Below, one piece after another: positions 18,196 through 27,045 of a stretch of 64,000 nucleotides of DNA. Under the pieces are notes generated by a model, which saw nothing but the letters and a program-made list of their open reading frames with translations, ran no database searches and was not told where the DNA came from. The stretch comes from Roseiarcus sp963836695 (GTDB lineage: Bacteria > Pseudomonadota > Alphaproteobacteria > Rhizobiales > Beijerinckiaceae): the NCBI GenBank assembly GCA_963836695.1, contig CAWIKX010000007.1, positions 62,001 through 126,000 on the forward strand, in the 5' to 3' direction. Every line of letters starts with the position of its first letter. Positions within the stretch are counted from its first letter, which is position 1. A program made the translations under genes and the position numbers.

Positions 18196-20073
18196 TCACG
18201 TCCCCAGCGTGGGTTGCCGCCCGGAGGATCGCTCGGCTCGCCTTGCATGTGCGGCGATCAGCGCCAGGGCGGCCGGCGTGACCCCTTCAATGCGGCGCGC
18301 CTGGCCGAGGCTCGCCGGACGGACGGCGATGAACTTCTGCTTGATCTCGTTGGAAAGGCCGGAGAGACGTGCATAGTCGAGGTCGGCCGGCAGCATCGCC
18401 GAATCGTCGCGGCGATAGCGGGCGACGTCCTCGGCCTGGCGATCCAAGTAAACGGAGTATTTCGCGTCCGCCTCAAGCCTCGACACAAGATAGGCCGGAA
18501 TATCGGCAAGTTGAGGCCAAACCCGCGCAAGATCAACGAGCGGAAACTGACTCTGCGCCGCCAGTTCGAATGCGGAGCGCCGAGCCCCGTCGCGATTGAC
18601 GATAATGTCGTGCGCCTCGAGCTCACGGGGCGTGCCGGTCGCGGCCTTGAGCATCGCCCGCGCCTGATCGAGCTGGCGCTGGGTCGCGCGGAAGGCGTGC
18701 GCCCGCTCGGGCGCAACGCAGCCGATCGCAATCCCCTTGGCGGTCAAGCGCTCATCCGCATTGTCGGCCCTGAGCGACAGCCGAAACTCGGCGCGTGAAG
18801 TGAACATGCGGTAGGGTTCGGTGACGCCGTGGGTGGTCAGATCGTCGATCATGACCCCAAGGTAGGATTCTGCCCGGTCGAAGGTGGCGGGAGTTTGGCC
18901 GCCTGCCCTTCGGGCGGCGTTGATCCCCGCGACGATCCCCTGAGCCCCCGCCTCTTCGTAGCCGGTCGTGCCGTTGATCTGTCCCGCGAGGAACAAGCCA
19001 CCGAGCCGGCGCGCTTCCAGCCCGGAAGTGAGCCCGCGCGGGTCGATATAGTCGTATTCAATAGCATAGCCGGGCCGGAGGATGCGGGCGTGCTCGAGGC
19101 CGGGGATCGTCGCCACTAGCGCAGCCTGAGTCTCGGGCGGCAGCGAGGTGGAAATGCCATTCGGATAGACGGTCGGATCGTCGACGCCCTCGGGCTCGAG
19201 AAAAATTTGATGGCTCTCGCGATCGGCGAAGCGGACTACCTTGTCCTCGATCGACGGGCAATAGCGTGGTCCCCGTCCGGAGATCGCGCCTGAATAGACC
19301 GCGGAGCGATGCGCGTCCGCGCGAATGATGCGATGGGTCTCCTCGGTCGTGCGGGTGATATGGCATGGGAGCTGCGGCGCGGTGATCCCCGTCGTCAGCG
19401 ACGAGAAGAATTCGGGCTCCGGATCGCCGTGCTGGATCTCGAGCCGCCCCCAGTCGATCGTTGAACCGTCGAGGCGCGGCGGGGTGCCGGTCTTGAGCCG
19501 GCCAAGGTCGAAGCCGGCGCGGTCCATGCTTTGCGCGAGCGAGACCGACGGCGGGTCGCCGAAACGCCCGGCCGGCGTTCGCTGGTCGCCAAGATGAATC
19601 ATGCCGCGCAGGAAGGTGCCGGTGGTGAGCACGACCGCCGCGCAGGCGATCGAGCGGCCGTCCGCGAGCTCGGCCCCCGTCACGGCGCCGGCGCTGGAGG
19701 CGATCCGAGCGGCTTCCCCTTCAACGACTGTCAGGTTCGGGGTGTCACCGAGGAGCCTCTGCATTGCGAGCCGATAGAGCTTCCGGTCGGCCTGCGCGCG
19801 GGGGCCCTGGACGGCCGGCCCTTTGCGGCGATTGAGGACGCGGAACTGGATGCCGGCCGCATCGGCGGCGCGCGCCATCACGCCGTCCAGCGCATCGATC
19901 TCGCGAACCAGATGGCCCTTGCCTAAACCCCCGATCGCCGGGTTGCAGGACATTTCGCCGATCGTTTGAGAGCGATGGGTGACGAGCGCGGTCGCAGCGC
20001 CGCATCGCGCCGCCGCAGTCGCGGCCTCACAGCCCGCATGGCCGCCGCCGATCACAACGACGTCAAATTTCAT
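18196..20073 (-). CDS. mnmG: tRNA 5-carboxymethylaminomethyluridine synthase subunit MnmG (GidA)
   Basis: 625 residues. FAD-binding VVVIGGGHAGCEAA at the N-terminus, GEMSCNPAIGGLGKGHL, the conserved RRKGPAVQGPRAQADR, GTFLRGMIHLG, and C-terminal YLVSRLEADAKYSVYLDRQ. With MnmE it forms the heterotetramer that modifies U34 of certain tRNAs using FAD and methylene-THF. Full length. A parS site lies 12 bases upstream of the start. Confidence 0.97.
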   Translation of the reverse strand: MKFDVVVIGGGHAGCEAATAAARCGAATALVTHRSQTIGEMSCNPAIGGLGKGHLVREIDALDGVMARAADAAGIQFRVLNRRKGPAVQGPRAQADRKLYRLAMQRLLGDTPNLTVVEGEAARIASSAGAVTGAELADGRSIACAAVVLTTGTFLRGMIHLGDQRTPAGRFGDPPSVSLAQSMDRAGFDLGRLKTGTPPRLDGSTIDWGRLEIQHGDPEPEFFSSLTTGITAPQLPCHITRTTEETHRIIRADAHRSAVYSGAISGRGPRYCPSIEDKVVRFADRESHQIFLEPEGVDDPTVYPNGISTSLPPETQAALVATIPGLEHARILRPGYAIEYDYIDPRGLTSGLEARRLGGLFLAGQINGTTGYEEAGAQGIVAGINAARRAGGQTPATFDRAESYLGVMIDDLTTHGVTEPYRMFTSRAEFRLSLRADNADERLTAKGIAIGCVAPERAHAFRATQRQLDQARAMLKAATGTPRELEAHDIIVNRDGARRSAFELAAQSQFPLVDLARVWPQLADIPAYLVSRLEADAKYSVYLDRQAEDVARYRRDDSAMLPADLDYARLSGLSNEIKQKFIAVRPASLGQARRIEGVTPAALALIAAHARRAERSSGRQPTLGT

Positions 20074-20084
20074 CGGCGTTCGCC

Positions 20085-20100
20085 TGTTTCACGTGAAACA
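20085..20100. other. parS centromere site upstream of mnmG
   Basis: Exact TGTTTCACGTGAAACA, identical to the site in rsmG and 2.1 kb from it, in the mnmE-mnmG gap 12 bases before the mnmG start. ParB bound here could also touch mnmG transcription. Confidence 0.93.
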
Positions 20101-20154
20101 CGAAGGATGCGTCTCTCATGTCCAGCCTGAAGAGAAAAGGTTTGCTCTTGGGAG

Positions 20155-20300
20155 GTCATGGCCGGGCTTGTCCCGGCCATCTAGGTGTTCAATGTATCGA
20201 CTTGCGGCCTATATCCAAGTGTCGTTCTCGCATCTCTTCCAGAGGAGCCTGGTCACTGATACGGCGCGGCGTGGATGGCCGGGACAAGCCCGGCCATGAC
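20155..20300. repeat. Long palindromic repeat (GTCATGGCCGGGC family)
   Basis: The arms GTCATGGCCGGGCTTGTCCC (from 20156) and GGGACAAGCCCGGCCATGAC (to 20299) are perfect reverse complements, and each arm is itself partly self-complementary (GCCGGGCTTGTCCCGGC). The ~90-base centre is unrelated. This is a widespread non-coding repeat of Bradyrhizobium-like alphaproteobacteria, here filling the mnmE-mnmG gap with parS. Confidence 0.75.
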
Positions 20301-20341
20301 AACAGGCGCGTGGCGCCGCTCTCGGTGTGAAGGGTTCGATG

Positions 20342-21670
20342 CTACTTCCCAACGCACAGGCGTGCAAAGATCTCCCCCAGCACGTCTTCCACTCCGATCC
20401 GCCCGACAATGCGATCCATTGCGAAGGCCGCGCGTCGAAGATCCTCGGCGATCAATTCCGGCTCCACGGCGTCGGACGCCAGCGCCGAGGCGATCGCCTG
20501 GCGCGCGTCCTGAAAACCGCGCCGATGCCTTTCGAGCGTCAATAAAGCAGGCTCTCGCGAAGACATGCGCTCTTCGGCCAATTCCGCAATGACGTCAAGC
20601 AGCCGGCCGATCCCCGCCCCTGACTTTGCCGATATCGCGAGTTCCGCCCTCTCGGTTCCCAATACGTCAGCTTGCCTGAGATCAATCTTCGTCAGCACAG
20701 CCAACGTCGGAGCTTCCAGGCTCGGCGGGTCGCTGTCTCCCCCATCATCGAGCCACAAGGCGAGGTCCGCGTTCTTCGCCCTGCGGCGCGCTCTCGCGAC
20801 GCCTTCCTGTTCGATCGGATCCGGGCTTTCCCGGATGCCCGCCGTGTCGACGAGGATCACCGGATAGCCCCGCAGATCGAGAAACACCTCGATCAAATCG
20901 CAAGTCGTTCCTGGGATTGGGGACGTGATGGCCACGTCCCTGCCGGCGAGCGCATTCATGAGCGTAGACTTGCCGACATTGGGAGGCCCGGCGATCACGA
21001 TTGTGAAGCCCTCCCGCAGGCGCTGGGCCGCGTCGGCGGTTGCGAGCGCCCGGTCGATCCGCTCGATTGCCGCGCGCGCCGCGGCTCTCACCAATTCAAG
21101 CGTGAAATCCGACGCGTCCTCGACATCGGTGAAATCGATCTGCGTCTCCACCGCCGCCATGGCCTGAAGGAGGCTCAAGCGAATCGCCTCGCACTCACGA
21201 CTGAGCGCCCCGCCGGCGATGTTTTGCGCCTGCCGGCGTTGCGCCTCGGTCTCCGCCTCGACCAGATCGGCGAGCCCCTCCACCTCGGAAAGATCAATCT
21301 TCCCATTGAGGAAAGCGCGCCAGGCGAACTCGCCGGGCTCGGCGGGACGCAGTCCGGGAATGAGCGCCAGCGCCTTGACGACCGCGGAGGTGACTGCCCG
21401 CCCGCCCGTGACGCTGACCTCCGCCATCTCCTCGCCGGTGAAGCTCCGCGGCGCCTGAAACCGGGTGATCAGGGCCTGGTCGAGCGGCTCCCGAGACTGA
21501 GGATGGCGCAGGGTTCGCAAGGTCGCGCGGCGGTCGGGAAAGTCGGCTCCAGGCGCGATTGCCTCAAGCGCATCCGAACACCCCGGTCCGGATATTCGCA
21601 TAACCGCGATTGCGGCTCGTCCGGCGCCAGAAGCGGGCGCGAAGATCGTATCGTGGTCGTGGGCGAACAC
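20342..21670 (-). CDS. mnmE: tRNA modification GTPase MnmE (TrmE)
   Basis: 442 residues from a GTG start. N-terminal folate-binding domain (DTIFAPASGAGRAAIAVMRI), helical domain, and an inserted G domain with GPPNVGKSTLMNALAGRD, GTTCD, DTAGIRES and TKID. It ends in CVGK, preserving the catalytic C-terminal cysteine motif. Partner of MnmG. Length is typical. It is the first gene of the - strand cluster mnmE-mnmG-rsmG-parA-parB. Confidence 0.97.
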   Translation of the reverse strand: MFAHDHDTIFAPASGAGRAAIAVMRISGPGCSDALEAIAPGADFPDRRATLRTLRHPQSREPLDQALITRFQAPRSFTGEEMAEVSVTGGRAVTSAVVKALALIPGLRPAEPGEFAWRAFLNGKIDLSEVEGLADLVEAETEAQRRQAQNIAGGALSRECEAIRLSLLQAMAAVETQIDFTDVEDASDFTLELVRAAARAAIERIDRALATADAAQRLREGFTIVIAGPPNVGKSTLMNALAGRDVAITSPIPGTTCDLIEVFLDLRGYPVILVDTAGIRESPDPIEQEGVARARRRAKNADLALWLDDGGDSDPPSLEAPTLAVLTKIDLRQADVLGTERAELAISAKSGAGIGRLLDVIAELAEERMSSREPALLTLERHRRGFQDARQAIASALASDAVEPELIAEDLRRAAFAMDRIVGRIGVEDVLGEIFARLCVGK

Positions 21671-21707
21671 GTGTTCGCACTAAAGTCTAGGGAGAACGGA
21701 AGGAACC

Positions 21708-21842
21708 GTCATCGCGAGGAGCGCTCGCGCGACGCGGCGATCCAGAGAACATGGGCGCCCTATGGTCCCCTGGATTGCTTCGCCATAGCCCGTCCGAAAG
21801 GACGGGCGTCTTTCGACGCCCCGCGGCTCGCAATGACGATCG
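21708..21842. repeat. Rhizobial intergenic palindromic repeat, second copy
   Basis: Starts CGTCATCGCGAGGAGCGCTC, continues GACGCGGCGATCCAGAG, has a centre with CTGGATTGCTTCGCC and the nested hairpin CCCGTCC-GAAA-GGACGGG, and ends CGGCTCGCAATGACG. The ends are near reverse complements, the same family as 18048-18141. It lies just upstream of the mnmE start. Confidence 0.65.
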
Positions 21843-21892
21843 CGGGTCAACCGAATTGCGCCCGGCTTGGGGACGATCGAAATCGTCGGCCA

Positions 21893-21945
21893 CCCTCCGC
21901 CTCGTCCTGAGGAGCGCCGAAGGCGCGTCTCGAAGGGCGCGCAAG
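21893..21945. repeat. Short intergenic repeat (CCTGAGGAGCGC...TCTCGAAGG family)
   Basis: Contains CCTCGTCCTGAGGAGCGCC, then GAAGGCGCGTCTCGAAGGGC. It resembles the common rhizobial 'TCCTGAGGAG ... CGTCTCGAAGG' element with an internal GCGCC-GAA-GGCGC hairpin. Identified by pattern only. Confidence 0.45.
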
Positions 21946-22052
21946 AACGGGTTAGACTGGGGGGGCCAACTGGACCATTCTTCAAGGCCCCGCCGCCGCG
22001 AGACGCCTCAGAACGAGGGGTTTGCCAAGCGGCCGACGAGCGTTGGAGAACG

Positions 22053-22547
22053 TCAGTCTCGCGTTGGGGCAGCGGCGGGCAATTCGCTGACCGCGCCGCC
22101 CGGATGGGCAGAGGCCGGTTGTTTCCATTGCGGCGTGCATACAACATACTGGTCCGCTATTGCTTCGTGATCGCCCTGCTTTTCGCGCTGGAAATAAAGA
22201 TAGCAAATGCTGAGCGCGCCGGTGCGATAATCGACACGAAATACGCCGCCTTCCTGTTCGTGCCGCGTGGCGATGAGCCCATACTCGCTGGGATCCTGCT
22301 TTGTCGCGCCGTCGCCGCTGCGATAGCAGGAGGTGACGCCAAAGGCGCCTGGGCCGACATCGGTTCGTCCCGGACTGTGGGCGAACTGGCAGGCGATAAC
22401 GTCCCCGGTCAATTTATCAAGGCGATACACCAAGGATAGATTGATCTGCGGCGCGGCCAGAAACTCGAATTGCCCGGCCTCAGCGCCAGGCGCAATCGCG
22501 CAAGCGGCGAACGCCGCCAATCCGAATAGTGAAGCCTTCGGCAACAT
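22053..22547 (-). CDS. Secreted protein of unknown function
   Basis: 164 residues from ATG 22547, which has GGAGG 6-8 bases upstream. Signal peptide of about 24 residues (LFGLAAFAACAIAPGAEAG). The mature part FEFLAAPQINLSLVYRLDKL ... CQFAHS ... TSCYRSGDGA ... VDYRTGALSICYLY has four cysteines and reads like a small periplasmic beta-rich domain. No named family recognised. It stands alone between the repeat-filled mnmE leader and the AT-rich stretch. Confidence 0.72.
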   Translation of the reverse strand: MLPKASLFGLAAFAACAIAPGAEAGQFEFLAAPQINLSLVYRLDKLTGDVIACQFAHSPGRTDVGPGAFGVTSCYRSGDGATKQDPSEYGLIATRHEQEGGVFRVDYRTGALSICYLYFQREKQGDHEAIADQYVVCTPQWKQPASAHPGGAVSELPAAAPTRD

Positions 22548-22744
22548 TGCTGACCTCCGCGAAGCGCAAATCACGTGGGGTCAAGATGGCGCCGCGCGCC
22601 TTCACAAATCGTTAAGCATAGGGGGATGAACTGTTTTTTCTTTGACGTGCTGCCTTGCGTTGCTGATGTTGTTGATTTTGTTGTATAGTTTGACCGACGC
22701 GCCCTATCGAAACTCGCCGCAGCGGCTCGCCCGTCTCGCCTGAA

Positions 22745-22923
22745 TCATAGCACGTCGGCGGATGTCTTGATGAATTCGTACATCTCCTTGTCGCCGGCGA
22801 CAGCGCCTTGAGGCCGCGCAGCGCGTTTCGGACTTCATTAGCGCTGCCAGTTTGGGGCAATGTGAGGTTAAGGCGTTGACCTGGCAGGGCACCGAGGACA
22901 TGGATCCGGTAGCGGCGTGACAC
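22745..22923 (-). pseudogene. Possible frame-broken short gene
   Basis: Two overlapping frames each look coding over part of the stretch. The first starts at 22923 (MSRRYRIHVLGALPGQRL ... NEVRNALRGLK); the second continues as AVAGDKEMYEFIKTSADVL before a TGA at 22745. A single-base shift at about 22800-22812 would join them into a ~60-residue protein. No family recognised. The rest of the 22548-22979 gap holds nothing. Confidence 0.22.
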
Positions 22924-22979
22924 TACCGGGCCCCAGTTACCCCCAACCGAAGAGGCCGAGCAGTGCTCAACGGCTCAAC

Positions 22980-23330
22980 TTAGGTGCATTGCACGAAGAT
23001 CTTCATCAACGCAGCCGGCAATGGAATATGGATATCCTTTATCACAATTTCATATTTTGGCTCATAGATCGGGTGACTACTACCAACACCCATCATCATC
23101 AGCATATTTGGCGTATGACCAACAACGACATTTTTGCACTGAACATCTGGTAGGTCACCGCTCTTCGACATGGGCATTATTATTATTACCACGCCTACGA
23201 AGATGAGAAGTCCACGGAACAACAAGATCGCAAGACGCATCGATGCCGTCTTCGGCGTAACGCGGCGAGGCTCAATGGGAAGATCAACCATGGGTAAGTT
23301 CCCCAAAAGTGAGCTGCTCGCTTTATCCAT
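22980..23330 (-). CDS. Small predicted membrane protein, unknown
   Basis: 116 residues with one clear membrane segment (LAILLFRGLLIFVGVVIIIM) around residues 32-51 and a short hydrophilic C-terminal domain containing VQCKNVVVGHTPNMLMMMG. Codon use is markedly AT-richer than in neighbouring genes, a sign of horizontal origin or weak selection. The start has no clear ribosome-binding site; an internal ATG at about residue 31 is possible. Not recognised. Confidence 0.42.
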   Translation of the reverse strand: MDKASSSLLGNLPMVDLPIEPRRVTPKTASMRLAILLFRGLLIFVGVVIIIMPMSKSGDLPDVQCKNVVVGHTPNMLMMMGVGSSHPIYEPKYEIVIKDIHIPLPAALMKIFVQCT

Positions 23331-23434
23331 CGGGGCCTAATCGCAAGTTGTTCTTTTGATCCCTGTGGATTACCGACACGAATCACTTTGTCCACGAGAC
23401 AATTAGCGCGTGCGCGCTGCTAACTGGCAAGGCG

Positions 23435-23458
23435 CGCCTCACAGTAAAATGTGAGGCG
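23435..23458. other. Perfect 9-bp hairpin CGCCTCACA-N6-TGTGAGGCG
   Basis: A strong stem (23435-23443 with 23450-23458) and loop GTAAAA, near the 3' end of the small broken membrane gene on the - strand. No T-run follows on either strand, so a factor-independent terminator is not proven. Confidence 0.4.
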
Positions 23459-23478
23459 TTGTGGACAAACGCGGGAAT

Positions 23479-23635
23479 TTACCGGCCCAGAAGGCCGCGC
23501 ACGAAGTCGACGAGCATCATGTTGAGGACGGGGATCGGCGCGCAAGAGCCGCCACGTGACTAGGAGCCCTATCAGGATCAACAGAGACAGGGCGTGGCGT
23601 GGGCCGAGCCAGACGCACAGCAGAAGGTAGGGCAA
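23479..23635 (-). pseudogene. Frameshifted small membrane protein
   Basis: Frame one from ATG 23635 reads MPYLLLCVWLGPRHALSLLI ... VTWRLLRA, a strong membrane helix pair. The adjacent frame then gives API-PVLNMMLVDFVRGLLGR before TAA at 23479. One base lost or gained near 23535-23545 separates them; the joined product would be ~51 residues, a plausible small integral membrane protein. No family name assigned. Confidence 0.35.
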
Positions 23636-24016
23636 AGGCTCTCATTGATCAGGGCGCGAATGCGGGGCGCGCTAAGCCGCTAATTTCTTGCCGTAACCAA
23701 AATCGTCTGCTATCGTTTTCCTATGATCTGAAGGCGCCTCGCCGCCGCCCATTGGCGCCTTTGGCGAGGGTTGGCGAGAAAGGAAAAGAAACAGGAGAGG
23801 AGGCGGTTTGGGGGACTTGCTCACAACCGGAGCGGGAACCCGAAAATGGAGAAAAATTTCATTTTTTTAGCCGCAACCTTTTGAAAAACCTCAATTCCGA
23901 AAAATAAAAGAAAGGAAAAGAAAGGAAAAGAAAGCGATTTTGCTTTCATTCATTTTCGTTTGCTTGAACGCGCGCGGTTGCGCTGGTTGTGCCGCCAGCG
24001 GTCGTGCCCACCGCCG
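23636..24016. other. AT-rich intergenic stretch with purine repeat
   Basis: No supported gene. Positions 23906-23934 are about three tandem copies of AAAAGAAAGG on the + strand, embedded in an A-rich block (23840-23935). Such polypurine tracts often mark promoter-proximal or slippage-prone DNA. It lies downstream of gpmA. Confidence 0.5.
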
Positions 24017-24643
24017 TCAGGCGGTCAGGATCTCCTTGCTGGCGACCGTCGAGTCGGCGTTGAGCCGATAGACGAGGGGCACCCCGGTCGCGAGCTCCAT
24101 CGTGGGAATCGTTTCGGGCGTCAGCCGGTCGAGCACCATGACCAGCGCCCGCAGAGAATTGCCGTGCGCCGCGACCAGCACCCGCCTGCCGTCAAGCACG
24201 GGGGGAAGGATGTTCTGGCAATAATAGGGAAGCGCGCGCGCCACCGTATCCTTCAGGCTTTCGCCGCCCGGCGGATTGATGTCGTAGCTGCGCCGCCAAA
24301 TGTGGACCTGCTCTTCGCCCCACTTCTTGCGCGCATCGTCCTTGTTGAGGCCAGCAAGATCGCCGTAGTCGCGCTCGTTGAGAGCCTGATCTCTCTCTTC
24401 CGGCAACCCAGTGAGCCCCATCTCCGCAAGCGCCAATTGGAGCGTCCGCTGGGCGCGGATGAGGGCTGATGTGAAGACGAGATCAAAAGCAATTCCCTGC
24501 GCCTTCATTCGCCGCCCGGCTTGTTTGGCCTCCTCGACGCCGGCGGGGCTCAAGTCCACATCGCGCCATCCCGTGAACAGGTTCTTGAGATTCCACTCGC
24601 TCTGACCATGACGCAACAGCACGAGGAGACGATCGGCAGGCAT
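24017..24643 (-). CDS. gpmA: 2,3-bisphosphoglycerate-dependent phosphoglycerate mutase
   Basis: 208 residues. LLRHGQSEWN carries the phospho-accepting histidine; SALIRAQRTLQL, ERDYGDLAGLNKDDARKKWG and VAAHGNSLRALV (second catalytic His) are intact. It interconverts 3- and 2-phosphoglycerate in glycolysis and gluconeogenesis. The protein is slightly short compared with enteric GpmA (~250), matching the alphaproteobacterial form. On the same strand as, and 85 bases after, the methyltransferase gene at 24729. Confidence 0.95.
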   Translation of the reverse strand: MPADRLLVLLRHGQSEWNLKNLFTGWRDVDLSPAGVEEAKQAGRRMKAQGIAFDLVFTSALIRAQRTLQLALAEMGLTGLPEERDQALNERDYGDLAGLNKDDARKKWGEEQVHIWRRSYDINPPGGESLKDTVARALPYYCQNILPPVLDGRRVLVAAHGNSLRALVMVLDRLTPETIPTMELATGVPLVYRLNADSTVASKEILTA

Positions 24644-24728
24644 GAGGGTTCCGCCTTGTTTGGAGGATCGATGAGCGGCTTACCAAGCATGGCTTGTCGT
24701 CGGCGCCAACCCGAAAGCCGAGAGACGA

Positions 24729-25475
24729 TTATTCAGAGTGACATTGTCGCCGGGCGCTCGGCGCGAGAGCGGGCTTGAGCGGCGCGAGCCGCGCCCGGGC
24801 GACCTTACGGACGCCGACCGGCCGACGAACTTGCTTGATCGCCTCGACGATGTACACGCCCGCAAACGGCAACCCAAGCGCTCCTCCCATCCGTTCGATG
24901 GTTGTCGCCGACCGCATCATGAAAGGCCGGGCGACGGGCGGCGCATAAAGCGCCTCGCCCCAGAAGATCGGCGAGAATTCCGCTCGCTGAAGCAAGTCGC
25001 GAAGCTGCGATTTCGAATAGGGCAAGCCCTGTCCGTATGGCGTGCTGTCCGTCCGCGCCCAGACGCCCCGCCGCGAGGGTGCGATCACGATCATCCGCCC
25101 CTCGGGCGCGGTGATGCGCCAGAGTTCTTCCATCAGCACGTCCGGACGGTCGGCCGCCTCCAAGGCGTGAGCGAGCAACAGCCGATCGATCGAGCCGTCA
25201 GGCAGGGGCAACATTTGCGAGTCGACGAGCGCTGCGGCGCAACGCCCGGCTTCCGGCCAGACCGCCGCGCCTTGTTCGGCGGGCATCAAGGCGAGGCATC
25301 GGCGAGCGCCATCGCGGAATCGTTCGAGATACGGCGAGCCGTAACCCACCGCGGCGACCGAGAGGCCGGCGCTGCTGCTCCAACGCTCGCGGATGACGCG
25401 CCCGATCAGCCTGCGGGCGACGCCACCGAGAGGCGAGCCGTAGAAGTTCTGCAAGTTGAGGACATCGAGAGGCAT
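24729..25475 (-). CDS. Class I SAM-dependent methyltransferase
   Basis: 248 residues. The N-terminal FYGSPLGGVARRLIGR segment precedes a Rossmann-like methyltransferase core: AAVGYGSPYLERF (SAM loop), LPLPDGSIDRLLLAHALE (post-I acidic motif), EELWRITAPEGRMIVIAPSR and GVWARTDSTPYG. This combination occurs in a conserved alphaproteobacterial group often encoded divergently from gloB, as here. The substrate is not known. Confidence 0.85.
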   Translation of the reverse strand: MPLDVLNLQNFYGSPLGGVARRLIGRVIRERWSSSAGLSVAAVGYGSPYLERFRDGARRCLALMPAEQGAAVWPEAGRCAAALVDSQMLPLPDGSIDRLLLAHALEAADRPDVLMEELWRITAPEGRMIVIAPSRRGVWARTDSTPYGQGLPYSKSQLRDLLQRAEFSPIFWGEALYAPPVARPFMMRSATTIERMGGALGLPFAGVYIVEAIKQVRRPVGVRKVARARLAPLKPALAPSARRQCHSE

Positions 25476-25685
25476 CGAGCTTGGCCGGACGGGGCCCTGA
25501 CTTTGAACGAGCGCCCGAGCTTTCGCAATGCGTCGGTTAGCTTAACGCCTGTGGGAGGATATTGCGAAGGAGAGACAGGGGTCGGCCGCGCCGCTATAGT
25601 GGATCGAAGGGTTGGGACGCGTGCCGGGCTTGTACGCCGCGGACAGCGCTGACAACCGAGGACTCCAATCGCCGAGCCTGTCCCC

Positions 25686-26455
25686 ATGACGATGCACGTT
25701 CATCAATATCTTTGTCTTAACGACAACTACGGCGCTCTCGTGCACGATCCTGCGACCGGGACGACCGCCTGCGTCGACGTCCCGGAAGCAGGGCCCACTC
25801 TCGCGGCTTTGGCGGAGCGAGGCTGAATCTGACCGATATATTGATCACCCACCATCACGCCGATCACATCCAAGGCGTCCCGGACATCAAGGCAAAATTT
25901 CCAGACGCGAAAGTGTGGGGTCCGGCCAAGGATGTGGCGCGCATTCCGTTCCTTGATCGCCAGGTGAAGGAGGGGGACAAGGCCCGCGTCGGATCGCTTG
26001 AAGCGAAGGTCATCGAAACCCCAGGGCATACTCTGGGCCATATCGCCTACCATTTCGAAAAAGAGGCAGTTGCCTTCTGCGGCGACACGCTGTTCTCGCT
26101 CGGATGCGGCCGCGTGTTTGAGACGCCTCATGCGGTCATGTGGAGCTCACTCGTGAAGCTCGCGGCCCTTCCTGGCGAGACGCAAATTTACTGCGGCCAC
26201 GAATACACCCAGGCCAACGGGCGGTTCGCCGCCACGATCGAACCCGACAATTCGGTTCTGAAGGCTCGAATCGACGAGGTCGCAAGGCTGCGCGCCGAGC
26301 GACGCCCCACATTGCCGACAACCCTCTCGGCCGAGCTTGCCGCCAATCCGTTTCTACGCGTGGAGGAGCCGGCAATTCAGGCTGCGGTGGGGATGGCGGG
26401 GGCGGAGCCTTCAGCGGTGTTCGCGGAGCTTCGTACGCGCAAAGATCGATTTTAG
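25686..26455 (+). pseudogene. gloB: Hydroxyacylglutathione hydrolase (glyoxalase II) with a 1-base frameshift
   Basis: The N-terminal part (MHVHQYLCLNDNYGALVHDP ... LAALAERG) ends at a TGA at 25824. The next frame continues at once with LNLTDILITHHHADHIQG, FVETPGHTLGHIAYH-type metal ligands, FCGDTLFSLGCGRVFE, YCGHEYTQAN and a C-terminal RTKD-like end. Restoring one G in GGC-TGA-AT (25823-25826) rebuilds G-W-N-L-T and an intact ~256-residue enzyme, so this is a single-base deletion or a sequence error. The THHHADH metal site is complete in the downstream frame. The enzyme hydrolyses S-lactoylglutathione. The 3' end overlaps the phaR stop by 4 bases. Confidence 0.9.
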
Positions 26456-27045
26456 GGCGTCTCGGTCTTTTTGGCCAACAACTCTAGGCGCTTTTGCATG
26501 TCGGACAGCTGATTGCGCATTTCATCGATATCGTCCCCGGAATTCGCCTTCTTGGGCGCCGAGTCCGTCGCTGGGGTTGCGCCCGCGAAGGGCGAGAACA
26601 TCGCCAGCGCTTGATTGAATGCGGCGAAATTCTTTTTCGTGAGCTCCTGCAAGGCGGCGAACGAGCCGGCGGAGAACGCCTCCGGACCAAACATCCGGCT
26701 TGCGGCTTCACGCATCGCCTGTTGCTCGCCGGAAAAGCGGTCGATCGAGAATTCCAGATAGCTCGGCAGGATCGCCTGCATGCTGTCGCCGTAAAAGCCG
26801 ATCAACTGGCGCAAGAAAGTCGTCGGCAGGAGCGACTGCCCCTCAATTCCCTCTTGCTCGAAGATGATCTGGGTGAGGACCGAGCGGGTGATGTCTTCAT
26901 TGGTCTTGGCGTCGTAAACGATGAAGTTTTCGCCCGCTTTCACCATTTTGGCCAAATCAGCGAGCGTCACGTACGCGCTCGAGGCCGTGTTATACAGCCG
27001 ACGATTGGCGTATTTTTTGATTGTAATGGGAGTGGAATTAGCCAT
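26452..27045 (-). CDS. phaR: Polyhydroxyalkanoate synthesis repressor PhaR
   Basis: 197 residues. The N-terminal PHB/PHA accumulation DNA-binding domain is unmistakable: ITIKKYANRRLYNTASSAYVTLADL, VYDAKTNEDITRSVLTQIIFEQE. The central PHB-binding region (FYGDSMQAILPSYLEFSIDRF) and an Ala/Phe-rich tail follow. It represses phasin and PHA genes until it is titrated onto PHA granules. ATG 27045 was chosen because KKYANRRLYN must lie within ~10 residues of the start. Convergent with gloB. Confidence 0.95.
   Translation of the reverse strand: MANSTPITIKKYANRRLYNTASSAYVTLADLAKMVKAGENFIVYDAKTNEDITRSVLTQIIFEQEGIEGQSLLPTTFLRQLIGFYGDSMQAILPSYLEFSIDRFSGEQQAMREAASRMFGPEAFSAGSFAALQELTKKNFAAFNQALAMFSPFAGATPATDSAPKKANSGDDIDEMRNQLSDMQKRLELLAKKTETP

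Noticed and set aside
23435..23458. Rho-independent terminator.
   Set aside because: Strong stem but no T-run on either strand.
23906..23934. Possible CRISPR-like repeat.
   Set aside because: It is a short tandem purine repeat without spacers. No CRISPR array or cas gene was seen anywhere in the window.
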